A stretch of DNA of 64,000 nucleotides from Dicaeum eximium. Its lineage: Eukaryota; Chordata; Aves; Passeriformes; Dicaeidae. The stretch's first letter is position 1; each line of letters opens with the position of its first letter. The stretch covers positions 124,001 through 188,000 of the forward strand of contig VWZP01008265.1 in the NCBI GenBank assembly GCA_013396995.1, written 5' to 3'. Positions 33,881 to 46,107 of the stretch are shown here, piece by piece. The position numbers and the translations under genes were made by a program. Under the pieces are notes generated by a model. It saw only the letters and a program-made list of their open reading frames with translations, did not search any database and was not told where the DNA came from.

Positions 33881-36800
33881 TGAAGATGCTGCAAAAATTG
33901 CATCCACAATTAGAGAGCTTGAAAGGGCTGAATCCATTTTGCCAAAGTCACCCATAATGGACATAATATCCTGCAGCTAAGATTGTCAAGTCAGTTGTAA
34001 TAGGTTTTCAGAAATGATGCAAATTATGTGCAAGTCATAACTTAACTGAATTCCTTGTAAATTCTGTGACTAATTAATTATAACTTGTATTTTGATGCTC
34101 CATTCACATGCTTAGAATTTAATTAATTTTTAGGTTATATGCCCCTAATAATAAATGTCTCTCCATGATCTTGGTCCAGAGCCTTGTAACAGTGCACAGC
34201 TTTTCATCAGCTTTAAAGGCAACTCTGTCACTGACAATGGTAAAGTTTACTGAGCCCTACAAAAAGTGTCTGCTCCACATAACCTTTGATGAGCATGTTG
34301 TACAAAAGGCAGCAGGCAGTATTTATAGGCTGCTCATGTGAGGGAAAGCACAGGTAATGCTCACACTGCTTTGTAAAACCCACAAACCAGGTAGCAACTC
34401 ACCACTGCTGGCCTGGGGATTCACATGTGTGCAGTAAATAGTCAATGTCACTTCTCAGGTAGAAAATTAAAAACGTAAAAAATCATACAAACTGGCTGAA
34501 TATAGTTCATCCTAGTGATGTGCTGGGCCCTACAGTGTCCCCTTCCTACCTGGTGGTTTAGGAGCTGTTTCTCTAATTTGATCATCCCGAAGATTTAATC
34601 CAGCCTTTTTCAGGAACAGTGAACTCAGTCAGCAAAATATGTTTTTAACCATTGTCTGATAGAAACATGTTGGGAAAAAATAATATTTTGTGCTGAAGAA
34701 CAAAAAAAAGGGGAACACATATTCCATGGTAGGATTTGATAAATTGTGTGCCATCATATAATAATACAGTTACATTTCTTGCTAAGCATAGCAGCTGTCT
34801 GGGGGAACCCAATTAGGTAACTTGGCCATTTACTCAGCCAGTCAGTGATCTTCATTCCTATTTTTCCTCATCATCCATGACACTATCAGAAGTTGCAGCA
34901 AACTCTTTCCACAATTCTCAAAAATTCTCCCTCTCTGCTTTAGAACAGGGCACACACAAGGTCACTGCAAACAGTGCTGTTGAGATTGAGGGAACAGCCT
35001 TTTTTCCCTTCTAAACCTAAAGCCACACACAACACTTGAAAAGTTAATGACTGACTGGGTGATTGTTGTCTCCTGGGGAGTTGGAAGTGGGGTCAGTGCT
35101 TATTCCCCTCAGGAGGGGAAGGTGGTTTAATGGATGACCCTGTGCCTTGGGCTGCAGCTTCAGGACAGTCAGGCAGCCACATCCTGGGTGACCCAGACCT
35201 CACTTGCCTGTAGTTTCCCTTCTGGGATTTTATGTGCTAAAAAGGTTCACCAAGCGAATGGATATATTCATGGCAGAAAGACTTTCAGGACCCTTACATG
35301 CAGTGATGTCTGTTGGGCTCCCAAATTCCCCCCTCCAAATTGTTGGATGGTACGTAATTTTGAGGAAACATCCCTATGGCTTTCTCTGCCCTGCCCTACA
35401 AACCCACTGCTGGCCACTGCCAGAAAAATGGTATGGACTGAATGGACTTCTGGTCTGACCTCACATATGGAAAGTGAGAACTTTGTTTTCACACCTGCCT
35501 GTTCTTGGGGAATGCCTCTCTCCAGGCTCTTCTGGCCACTGTGGAGCTGTTCCTTCACACACCCTCACACTCCCCTCAGCCCTGTACTCACCACAGTATT
35601 TATACCATCACAGTAATGCCTCATCACACTGCCCCACCAGAGAGCAGGAGCTCCCTGGAGTGTTGGCTCATCACAACATACTTAGCTCACAAGCCAAGCC
35701 AAGGTCCCTCTCGCTCCCAACACTGTGTCACTTCTTTCTTGTGCAGTAGAGATCTCTGTTTTACTGACCTGCACAACACACAGATTTATTTGCTGGAGTT
35801 ACAAAATATATGAGCTGATACAACAACCAGTTTCTACCAAGGCTGCAGGAAAAAAGGCTGTAATTTGCTGTAAGAGCCACAAGCTCCATCAGAAAACAGA
35901 AGGTTTCACATAAGGGAAATACAACACGTAACAACTTAATAAAAACAACCCCAGCCCGCCAGGGAACCAGCAGAATTTACAGGCATTGTGCTGGGAACAG
36001 AAATCCAGCCCTCATGGTCAGCACAGAACTATTAGCAAACACACAGAGCAGTTAATATTTTGAGGTTGTTTTAGCTTTATTTGTGTACCTTGGTAGGTGA
36101 CATTTCCAAGACACTACGAGTCTCTGCAGAGTTGGACCTATTATTAATAGTGAACATGCAGCTGAGCTGACATGACAAAGAAATAAAAAAGTGAAGTTCA
36201 CATAGTCATTTATACAGGGAAGGTTATTCCCCAAAGTTTTTTAGCAGCCTTCCAGTCCCCTTCAACCAGAGATAAATGTCTTGTGCTAACACTACACAAA
36301 GCAGATCTGTAAACCTACCTCTGCCTTGACTAAGGATGCTTTTTCCCAAGTCTATTTTCTCATTTGTTTCTGTTATTGCAGCTAAATGTGGGTGGGAGTT
36401 TTCTCCTGGGTGATGTTCCCAGCAGGTATTAACCTCCTGTGGGGTTTTGCTCTTCAGTGGCTCACTGGCCATCTGGCTTTGAGCCATAGGGAAACCCATA
36501 TGGTCTCCTTCCTGATGGCACTCCAAAATCCTGCAGGGCAATCATCACTGTCCCTTCTCCCAGGCAACTTGTGGGCAAGAGGATAGCCAGAGCCAGGCCT
36601 GCAAGGGGATAAGTGGAGACATTTGAAACACTGAAGTAGGAGTTGGACAACAGGTTTCATTAAAATCACAGCTGGAGCTACTGGTGACTCAGGTGGATGT
36701 GCTGACAGGGTTGTGAGGGGTGCTGAAAGAGCTCAGGAATGCCACCTGTGGATAGGGAGGGAAATCCCTGATGGCCTCATATGGAAACAACCTGTGTGCT

Positions 36801-39608
36801 TGGAGCTCTATTGCAAAAGGTCCTGAGGCCAAACTCCCCTCCCCAGCTCTGTGCTTGCCCTTGCCATCAGCAGCACAGGGAAAGGTCAGTAATTCTTAAA
36901 GCTGCTGTAATCCAGAATGAGGCAAATGGAGGTAAAAATGCACTGAACAGTTGTTTCAGCAGCTGATTGTTTTTGGTTTCTTAGCAACTGTGGGAAAAGA
37001 AGCTGCCTGAGATCTGAGCTATCTGGTCAAATCCAGCAGGCATCCTTCTGTGGAGGACAGTCCTCCTCCTCTCTGCTCATCTGCACAGGGAAACCACAGC
37101 TGGTGGGAAACCTTCCCTAAACAGGGAGACAGCAAACAAGTCCACCAAAATAGATGAACAGGCTTGTCCTCTTGTCCTTCTCTCCACTGAAGGACAAGGG
37201 AACAAGCTGGCCATCAGAGTCCTCAGTGTGGTTCCTCCAGAAGTGGAAAGGTTGAGATTAGATTGCTTTTCACTTTAAAGAGGAAAAGGGGAAAAGATGG
37301 GGGAATCTTGCACTAACAGCTGCAGCCAATGGTGTTCCCAAGTTGCACACAAAAAATGAACTTCAGGAGAGTAGTCAGGTTCTTCTGTGCCTCAGTGTCA
37401 GGGCCAGGCTGGAGGGGAGCAGGACACTCCTGTGGCTCCAGCCATCAGCCACTCCAACCCTGCAAATGAGCCTGAAAATGAGCCTGATGGTTTGGTTCAG
37501 GGGTCTTCAGCTCCTCTCCTGGCAGTGCAGGTGGATCAGTCACAGCATCCTTCCCAGGGTGTTTTGAGAACACTGCTACTGAGTGCATGAAAAGCTGTTT
37601 ATGGCTGTTTTCCCTGTGATCAGCAATGTCAGTCTCTTTCAAGTCCCTTGAGCAAATCCACAGAGAGAAAGAGCTGATTTTTGCCAAAGAATTTCACATC
37701 TCTCTGGGTGTTTGTTCTGGAGGTTTCAGCACTGGTGCAGGGTTTGTGTGGGTCTCTGTATTGGAGCAGTCATTTCATTGTTTGGTTTTCAGGGACAGTG
37801 TTTAAATCATTTAAATTCATGTCTCTTACTGACATACTGGCTGTGCTCATTGCTAATAGCTTATTTCCATCCATACTAGCACTATCTCATTCATTCAGAT
37901 ATAAGTATGAGGATGTTGACCTGTAGTTAATCCTACACATCCCTGACGGTTAATTTAATGACTATTAAATATTAATGGGAGCAGAGAAGAGAAGTCAGAT
38001 CACCTTTTCCACAGCTTAGTGCCCCTGTCACCAGGCTACAATGTCATCCTTGATCTTGCTTTTTATATTCCCTTCCTCCCAGTTTCATTTACAGGACAAA
38101 GAAAGATACATTTTAGAAAACACTTTGTAGTCAAGCAGCTATTGCAAGGACTAGAGCTGCACCAAGATCTCCCATTTCTAGGTAGATGTTCAAACCACAA
38201 TGCTGTTGGTTAAAAAAGGAGGTGTATTTTTTGTCTAGAATCTGGGAAAGGCCCTTACACCCTGGCTCAGACTATACTAGAGAATATGCTAGAGAAGGGG
38301 AGAATGCACAAAAACACAGACACCATGACCTAGATGCTCCTCCTGATGCTGTGCAAAAAATAATTCATTGTTCTAGGAGAGATGTGGAGGGTGTCTGGTG
38401 GTTACAGTCCTCCCCAGGGCAGGGGAGCACCATGGATCTCCCAGGATGTGCCTGTGCACAGCCCATTAAACAAAGGACAGCCCAGTACTGAGGGCAGACC
38501 CTGAGGCTCTGGTGCAAACCCCAAACTCTGCAGGGCCACGTGCCCTGTTGTGTTCCCAGCCTGATGGGGGGAAAACTCTCCTGACTAGTCTGGAGTACAG
38601 AAGTGAATCCCCCTTCTAGAAGAGAGAGTTGAACATCACTTTTCAATTCCAGATGGGTATTACCATGTCTTGATTCTCACAGAAAGCATCAACACTTTTG
38701 GTCATGCTTCAACAAAGCACGCCATGTCCCCTATGTGACCATCCACAGAATATTTCATTTGCAAGCCTGTTATGTTTTTGGGCAGTGGGAACCAGGGATG
38801 GTGTGTAGAGATCTCTTTCTCTACATCTTCCCATGCCTTTTTTTCTCGTGGTCTTTTCTTTTGCATCAGGCAGTTGTGACTGCATTCTTAAAACAGCCAG
38901 GTCTAACTGCTGGAGGTATTTGTCAGTGCTTAAATCCTTGTATCTTCACATGATTATATTTTTCTGATTATAAAGCTAATGAGATAAAGCAGAAATCAAT
39001 CAAAGTAGCTGGGCTTGAAGTGCATTAATACTTAATACCACCTTTTACTATTGTAATTATGATTTATTTACTTTTTAAATTGCTGTCTGGTTTGTTTATG
39101 TCTATGAGAGACACTTCTCAAGAGTATCTTTCTGACTATAGTGTTTTATTTTTACAGAAAAATGCAGGCATTTAGTGAGATGGAAATTACTTCCTTATTA
39201 TTTAAAATTAATTCAGCTTGTCAAAATGAGCTCATTGCCATGCACAGTGTTTCCTTTTTAATTCAGTCTCAGCCTTTCTAGAAATTGAAATTCTGTGCTG
39301 AGACGATGTACATAGCAGGCTTTTTATACATATTAAACCCTACATATTAGGAGGATTAAGGCCACATATACATTTTAGAATAGGGTACATAATTATGAAA
39401 CAAATTTTGCAGCAGGGATAAAAGAATGTCAGTTTTCCATTGGTCTTGTAAACTGCTTTGCTAGCCAGGAATGAAGCTGCAAGAATGCCTGATGGGAATA
39501 AGAGGGACTCTCCTGCCTGTTCCTTTAGGACTCTAACTTTTGCTAAATCAGGACAAAAGTGAGGAAATATTTGCATATAAATAATTGGGATGCCAGTTCT
39601 CCCTTCTT

Positions 39609-39638
39609 TTCTCTTCTTAGAATAAGAAAAGAAGAGAA
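39609..39638. repeat. 10-bp inverted repeat
   Basis: TTCTCTTCTT at 39609-39618 and its exact complement AAGAAGAGAA at 39629-39638, with a 10-base spacer. Polypurine/polypyrimidine in nature; no function inferred. Confidence 0.8.
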
Positions 39639-40269
39639 TAGAAAGCAGAAAAGGACAGAGGAGATTGAAACCTATGATGGGTATAGGAAAAGATAACCTT
39701 AATAAATGGGAGAAAATTGCCTGTCACCTGCAAAGGGAGCAGTGGAAATAAGGGGGGAAGTGAGACAAGTTTCTGACAGCAGCATCCCACAGGAGTTTCT
39801 TCAGGACCAAAAATCGATGAGGAAAGGGAGAGAAAGAAGAAAAGGTAGCTTTAAAACTTCCCACTCTGTCCTCTGAGCCGCTCTTAGTTCCCACTGCACT
39901 CCCTCCTCACAGTAGCTGAATGGGCTTGTGGCAGAGGTTCAGTCCTCTGGAAACAGCCCAGTGTGTGAGGAAACATCCCAGTGACACCTGCACTGGGCTG
40001 GTGTCCTTGTCACACTCCCTGAAAAGAGAACAGCAGGAAATGAAGAGTTTGGAATGGAGGGAGCAGTCAAGGAAAACTATTGCTGGGGAAGGCACCTGGA
40101 AAGGTTACCATTCCCATGGTAAGAAGATGACCACGGAAATAATTTTTGCATTCACCAACTGAATCAAAAAAGTAGTGAATTAATTTAAACAGGTTTGGAC
40201 ATACCACAGGCAAGACATTCAGTGTCACTCCTATCTCCAAGAGGGACAATGTGGGGAGCAACACACATG

Positions 40270-41420
40270 GCAGTGTTACCTCAGTCCTTGGGTAGGTCAT
40301 GGAGTAAATAGTCCTGGAAATCATTTCCAAACACAAAGGACAAGAAGCCAATTGGAAGCAATCAGCCTGGACTTACAAAGGGGAAATCTCACCTGAGAAA
40401 ACCTGAAAACCTTGTAGAGCAACGTGGCTGCCCCGGTGGTCACGGGGCAAGCAGTGAGTGGCATTGCTCATCTGGACTCCAGCAGGGATTTGAGTGTTTG
40501 CCATAACTGCACAGACAGGTGGTGACATGTGGGCTAAGTAACCAGACAGTGAGGTGGACCGAAAATTGACTGCACTGCCAGGTGAAAGGGCTGTGATCAG
40601 TGGCCCAAAGTCCAGCTGGATGACACAGCAGATAAAAAACTGGGAGAAGTGTTGAAGCAGCAGGGGGTTATGCTGCTATCCAGAGGGATCTCAACAGATT
40701 GGAGAAATGGGTGGACAGGAACCACATGAAGTTGTGATAACCCCAGTCCTGCACCTGGAGAGGAACAATTCCACACAACAGAATACACTGGGGACCACCC
40801 AGCTGGAAAGCAGCTTGATAGGAAAGGAGCTGGGCTTCTGGAGGACACCGAGTTGCTGTGAGCTAAGGATGTGCCCCTGTGCCAAAGCAGGTTCCCAGGG
40901 TCCTCCATCAGCACTGGTGACACCTGCAGTGCTGTGCCCTGTGCTGGGCTCCTCAGTGCAAGAGAGTGTGGGCACACTGGAGAGCCCAGTGAAGAGCCAA
41001 TAGAATGATGAAGGGACTGGAGCAACTCTCCTGTGAGAAAAGGATTAAGGAGCTGGTGTTGCTCAGCCTGGAATAGAGAAGGCTCAGTAGGGACCTTGTG
41101 AGTGTGTATAAATACCTGATAGGGGCCCAGCAAAGAAGAGAGAACCAGACTCTACTTGGTGGTGCCTGGGCACTGCATAAGACACAACAGACACTAATTG
41201 ACATGCAGAAAACTATATTTAAACTTAAAAAAATCCCACTTTTTACAGCAAGCAATGTCAAACACTGGAACAGGCTGCCAGAGAGGTGCTACAGTCTCTG
41301 TTGTTGGACCTGACTGGACATGACCCTGAGTGACCTGCCCCAGCTGACCCTCTGAAGAGTGGACTAGGAGCAAGTACCCCAGAGGTGCCTGCTGACCTCT
41401 GCAGTTTTCTGAGTCTCTGA
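40270..41420 (+). mobile_element. CR1: CR1 LINE fragment including degenerate pol (reverse transcriptase) remnants
   Basis: The longest CR1 copy here. It begins in the reverse-transcriptase part of ORF2 (GTTACCTCAGTCC, then GGTCATGGAGTAAATAGTCC, then CAATCAGCCTGGACTTACAA). It continues through GACAGGAACCACATGAAGTT, CCTGCACCTGGAGAGGAACA, CCACCCAGCTGGAAAGCAGC and ATGAAGGGACTGGAGCAACT. It ends with the 3' UTR-type block TGACCTGCCCCAGCTGACCC and a worn tail. Frameshifts and stops break the frame. Near 40620 the text jumps from AAAGTCCAGCTGGA straight to GATGACAC. The stretch that CR1 elements normally carry just before the Asp-Asp codons of the polymerase active site is therefore missing. The element is dead and 5' truncated. 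Confidence 0.9.
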
Positions 41421-41769
41421 CACCAAGACAAGAAAATTGCTGGCAGCTGGCAGATAGAAAATATTAATTTTGGTTTAATGATTTGCAGCAAAAGACCAGT
41501 AATAAACAAGGGGTTGATCTTGCCAAAGAGATGCAGTGGTGAGCAAGGTGCAAGCAGGTCCTCCCACAGGATCACCACGTGGCAGGGGAGAAGTTGCAGC
41601 ACATCCCACATACGGATAAATCTCAGGATGAGGGAGGTATCCCCTACTGTTGCTCCCTTAGTAAGAACTGATGCAAATGAAGCTCTGTAAAACAAAACCT
41701 ATTGGCAGGAACAACCAGCTTCAACCCCAAGTCTTGGCCCTTGGCAGTTGGCATCATTGCTTTCACATT
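41421..41769. other. Unclassified segment between two CR1 copies
   Basis: About 350 bases between the end of one CR1 and the start of another in the same orientation. I see no CR1 blocks in it. The reverse-strand frame crossing it (41258-41695) has no recognisable domain. It could be ordinary host DNA or a worn element of another family. Confidence 0.5.
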
Positions 41770-42176
41770 AAACACAATTCTTGCAAAGAGCAGCGGAGGG
41801 AGCTGGGGTTGTTTAGCCTGGAGAAGAGGAGGCTTAGGGGTGACCCCATCACTCTCTACAACTGCCTGAGAGGAGGTAACAAGTGACAGGACAAGAGGAA
41901 ATGTCCTGAAGTTGCGCCAGAGGAGGTTTAGATTAGATACTAGGAAAAATTTCTTCACTGAATGAATGGTCAGGAATTGGAACAGGCTGCCCAGGGAAGT
42001 GATAGAAACACTGTCTCTGAAAGTGCCCCTGTCAGAAACTCTCTGAAAGTGTTCAAAAGGTGTGGACGTGGCACTAAGGGCCATGGTTTAGTGGTGAATG
42101 TGGTAATGATGGGTTTAAGATTGAAATAAATGATCTTAGACCTTTTCCAGCTTCAACAATTCTATGATTCTGTTAT
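41770..42176 (+). mobile_element. CR1: CR1 LINE 3' end fragment
   Basis: Clear CR1 tail: GAGGGAGCTGGGGTTGTTTA, GCCTGGAGAAGAGGAGGC, GTGACAGGACAAGAGGAAAT, GGTTTAGATTAGATACTAGG, AACAGGCTGCCCAGGGAAGT, GGTGTGGACGTGGCACTAAG, GACCTTTTCCAGCTTC and TCTATGATTCTG. Compared with its relative at 56.4 kb it lacks about 40 bases, between GAGGAG(GT) at about 41876 and AACAAGTGACAGG. The long reverse frame at 41644-42084 is only the antisense of this element. Confidence 0.95.
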
Positions 42177-44143
42177 TCCCTATCCTGGAATTCAAAACCT
42201 CAACAACTGCAAATGTGCTTTAACTTGTGCTACTTTGATGGATGTTTCTGGTGAAACAGGCACCTGGAAATGGATAAGAGACCATGAGAAGAAGCCAGAA
42301 CTTGTTTCCTCCCATGTTCAGAGCCTTGTCTGTGCCACCTGCTGTGGCATCCCCCAGCAGCATATCCAAGGTGGGAGCACACCTGGGCTCTTATTTCTCT
42401 CTCTGCATTTCGTTTGAAGTGTTTGCAATTAGCTAAGGATCCTGCCACCAAACTGCTTTGGGGACAGCAAGGTGTTGGTTTTTGCAGATTTAACACAAGT
42501 TACTGTGAATCATCAGGAGCATTTTATAGATTAGGTTTCTGATGCCAAACAGACTGTGTTTTAATTTAAAGTATTTCATATATACATTGCAAAACAGTAT
42601 AGAAGAACACCCCATATTTTTCAGATAAACTAGAAGACTATTTTTTTTACATCCGACAACTTCAAAATACTGTTTAATGAAGGAATCTAAATCCAAGTTA
42701 TTATTTTTTTTCATTTTGTACATTTAATAAGGGTTTCCACCATATTCCAATTTTACACTGTTTTTAATTATATTGCAAGTATCAGTAATTAATTTTCTCA
42801 GTAATGCCACATATTTTGAAGTTACCAGGATTGCTTTGAGTGAGCAGGTAACTCTAGATACCGCAGTCCCCTCTAGTGGGGAAAATCAGACTCTGCCAAT
42901 TTTGCAGGACCTGCTGCATTAGCAGTGGCTGGATATGAAAGCTTTGCTTTTCCCCCATATATCCTGAGGACTCTGAGTCAATTTTTACTTTTTATGGTTT
43001 GTTATTTATTTATGGTGCATTATTTTTGTTCTGAAGGAGAGAGGGGCATGTGAGGCTCAGGTTCAGTTCCTACTTGCGAACCTTCAGAGCAGGAATTCAC
43101 CCCATGCCCTACAAATCCTCCTGCCAAAAGACAGCAAGTTTTGCTTCAAGTACCTTATTTCCACAAAACATTTGGGAAGCTGTTTTTTTTAATAGAAAGG
43201 ACACTAAGGGATTCATGAAGGACAGATTGACCAGAGACCACCATCCATCTCCTAGCTTAGCAGCTCATCTAAACCCATTTTAAAATCCTTCTGTACTGGC
43301 ATTTTCTGATTCAGAATTGTGCCCTTGTAATGCTCCCCTGTTCTGTGAGCAAGAAGCAGTGATGTTTAGGTTTTAAGAAGCCATTACCATCAGTATAATA
43401 AAGAACACCCCGTCCTCAAGAACCTTACCTGCCCATTTGTTACACTTCTGTTTCACTGCAGTTCAAAGGGAGAGCTGTGTCTACCACCCCACATCTCTTT
43501 TTTTGTTTTTCTCTTACATAATTGTCATCGTGTTTTTAATTAAGTTAAATAGGATGTTGCACCGAGCTCCTCAGCAGCTTCCTGAATTTTGTGATCTATC
43601 CCATCAATTGACTGAAATCAGAGCACTGTCTCTGCTGGTACCACGTGCTCTGAGTGCAAGTCACAGATATTTGCATGAACCAATTTATCTCTTAAAAATA
43701 TTTCTTCTTGACTGAAGAATAAATTGCCTTTACCCTAATGTGCTAGGTAATGAATTGCATTTGAAATGTGTTTATTTTTAGCAAACAAATGCTAATGGCA
43801 GCTTGCTGTTAAAAATAGACAGTAAAGTTGGCACAGAAATATGGGCTGGGGAATCGTTCTTCCCTGATCAGTGGAAATGCCCTCTGTGTAAGTCAGCTGG
43901 GGAGAAAACATGATGTTCTTAAGTGATTTAGTCCCTCCAAATGGAGCAAGGTGAACAGCAAGATGCCTCTGTCACCTGAGCCCTGCCTTGTGAATTGCCC
44001 CTGTATCCTCATGGGGCTGTGTCCCTCCTGTGGGGGCCAAGGGTGTAAGATGGAGATGGCACACTTTTCTTTTCCTGTCTCCCTGCTGGCTGTCAGTGAG
44101 TGCAATGTGGGTTTTTATGTGCCTCTAGCTCTGCCTGGCTGCA

Positions 44144-44169
44144 GGGAGTGGGGGCATTTGGGTGGGGGG
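44144..44169 (+). other. Potential G-quadruplex
   Basis: Plus-strand G-tracts GGG, GGGGG, GGG and GGGGGG with loops of 3, 5 and 1 bases. The short loops make this one of the better quadruplex candidates of the window. Confidence 0.65.
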
Positions 44170-44855
44170 AGCACTGCAGGACCCCAGCATTAGCAGCTCC
44201 CATTCCTCTCTCAGCAGCTCCTCAGGCCAAGGGATTTTATCTTGGACAGGGTTTTCCCAATGTCTGTGAAATTTCCCTGGCTGCTCTTTAAGTTCATTAC
44301 TTGTCACATTCCCGTGATTTATTCCCTTCATTTTCGCAGCAGCTTTTTTTTATAGTTAAGAGTGTTATGTCCACTAAGTCTCCTCTCCTCTAGATTACAG
44401 AGATCAATTGCCCATGTTTTCTCTTACATTAAGACTTCCAAGGCCTCTGACATTCTTGTTGTTCTACTCTCGTATTCACCAGGTAGGTACACTTCTCCTT
44501 ACAGTCTAGTGCCAAAAAGCCAACCAAAAATGCAGCTGAGACCTTGCTGAGCAGCCTCAGCAAGTCAGTAGACTCGCTTTGTGCATCTTGCAGAAAACTT
44601 TTTTCTGCTTCTTCAAAACGGTAGGGCATTTGTCTATTTTTCACAACAGAAGGGCTTTGTGGAGTCATGGGGTCATTTGGTCTGTAACTTTCATCCTGTA
44701 CAACTCTCTCCTTTGCCCATGCGTGTATTGCTATTGAATTGTGTCCTGATTTTCAGATCATTTCTCTAACTCATTATAAATGTTGAATACTGTTCTGACC
44801 TACAACACACTTGGAGTGTGTCCTGAATTACTGTGACCCACAGATGGAGGAGGAA

Positions 44856-44887
44856 ATCCTCTATTCCATTGGAGATCCTCTATTCCA
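44856..44887. repeat. 13-bp direct repeat, period 19
   Basis: ATCCTCTATTCCA at 44856-44868 and again at 44875-44887, exact. Confidence 0.8.
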
Positions 44888-46072
44888 CTATCTAAGGGCT
44901 AGTGAAAGAATTTTAATAACACCAGACCTAAGACAGATTCCCATGAAACTCTAATAAATACAGTCCTTTGGCTGGACAGTGAGCCACTAATCACCACTCT
45001 AACAGTATGTTTTTTCAACAAGTTTTGCATTTGTTTTCACAGCAGCTTATCTAAACAAAGTTTTCTAAATGCTGTGAGAATGCTTCTTAGATTTTATAGA
45101 TTCATGGTTCAACTCTTTTAGAAGTCTGGCTTATGGAAGTGGAAAGCAGATAACCTTCCAAGCACACAGGTGCTACCTCAACTACTGTTCATCAAATGCT
45201 TGTTCTACACTTTGAAGATGCTTTTTATCATCCAGCCCCAATGGGGCTGCTGTGATACAAGGGCTTTTCACCTCACTTTAATTACTGAGTGAAGTATTAA
45301 AGTGCCAGTTCTGGTAATTTGGTTGCCACAGAGATACTCTCAGGGTCTGGCTGCACCATCCAAATCCTCCAAGTGTGGCAAACAGTGCCTGGGAGGAACT
45401 CAGCTGCTCCAGCCATGTCAGCACTGCCACCCCCCCAGAAAAGGGGCAGTATTTTTGCTCACAAGTGTTTTCCTGTGATTCTCAGCATTCCTAAGGTTGG
45501 ATCTGCCCGGGTGCATCATGGAAGAGCTTGTTCATCCCTCCGAAGCTGCAGAGAGGATGTGTCCTTCTGCTTCCAATAAAACAGCCTAAAGCACATCTGC
45601 TCCTCTGCACCAGTCATTCCACTGCAGCTGGGTCACTCTAGCACCTGTGGGCTGCTGAGTTTTCCAAGCATGGAGAGCAGGGCAGAGACCCTCCCTCAAC
45701 AGCAGCAGAGACCATGTCAGGCTCCAGCACCTCCTGCTCTCAGGGCCAAATGTGTGTCAGCCTCCAACATGTCCTTGCACTGGCACTCCTCTGGCCTCAG
45801 ACAATTTTGTACTGAAAGCTCACTGTTAAAAAGGGGTTTCACCACAAGAGAAAGGGCTCCTTTAAGGAAGGATGATGTCAATTTTTCTGTGGGAAGTTTT
45901 CAGTCAGACAGGGAAGTGTTTTGGAAGTGAAGACACAATTCTGCCTGCACAGGCTTGAGTCAGGAGGCTGACAGCTCCCACCACTTCACTGCTGAAGCAC
46001 AGAATTTGTACCAGACACAACCCCTACTAAAGAGATGCAAATCTAGTTTTGAACATTGTTTTCCAGATTTTG

Positions 46073-46107
46073 CTTGAAAGGTAGGTTCAGTGTCCTTGAA
46101 AGGTAGG
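46073..46107. repeat. 13-bp direct repeat, period 22
   Basis: CTTGAAAGGTAGG at 46073-46085 and again at 46095-46107, exact. Confidence 0.8.

Larger units (their letters stand above)
32433..40269. other. Non-coding stretch, no gene seen
   Basis: Unique DNA. The segment 32560-33120 is pyrimidine-rich on the plus strand, which produces hydrophobic Leu/Phe/Ser frames that I regard as fortuitous. A T/G low-complexity run lies at 33779-33880. A homeodomain-site-rich AT segment lies at 38950-39260, and a hairpin-forming inverted repeat at 39609-39638. The 160-codon frame at 35134-35616 has no recognisable domain. Confidence 0.55.

Noticed and set aside
35134..35616. 160-codon plus frame
   Set aside because: No domain, signal peptide or splice context; overlapping frames on both strands point to base composition.
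40597..41133. 178-codon reverse-strand frame
   Set aside because: It is the antisense of the CR1 fragment at 40270-41420 and shows no independent gene features.
41644..42084. 146-codon reverse-strand frame
   Set aside because: It is the antisense of the CR1 tail at 41770-42176, a common artefact in bird genomes.
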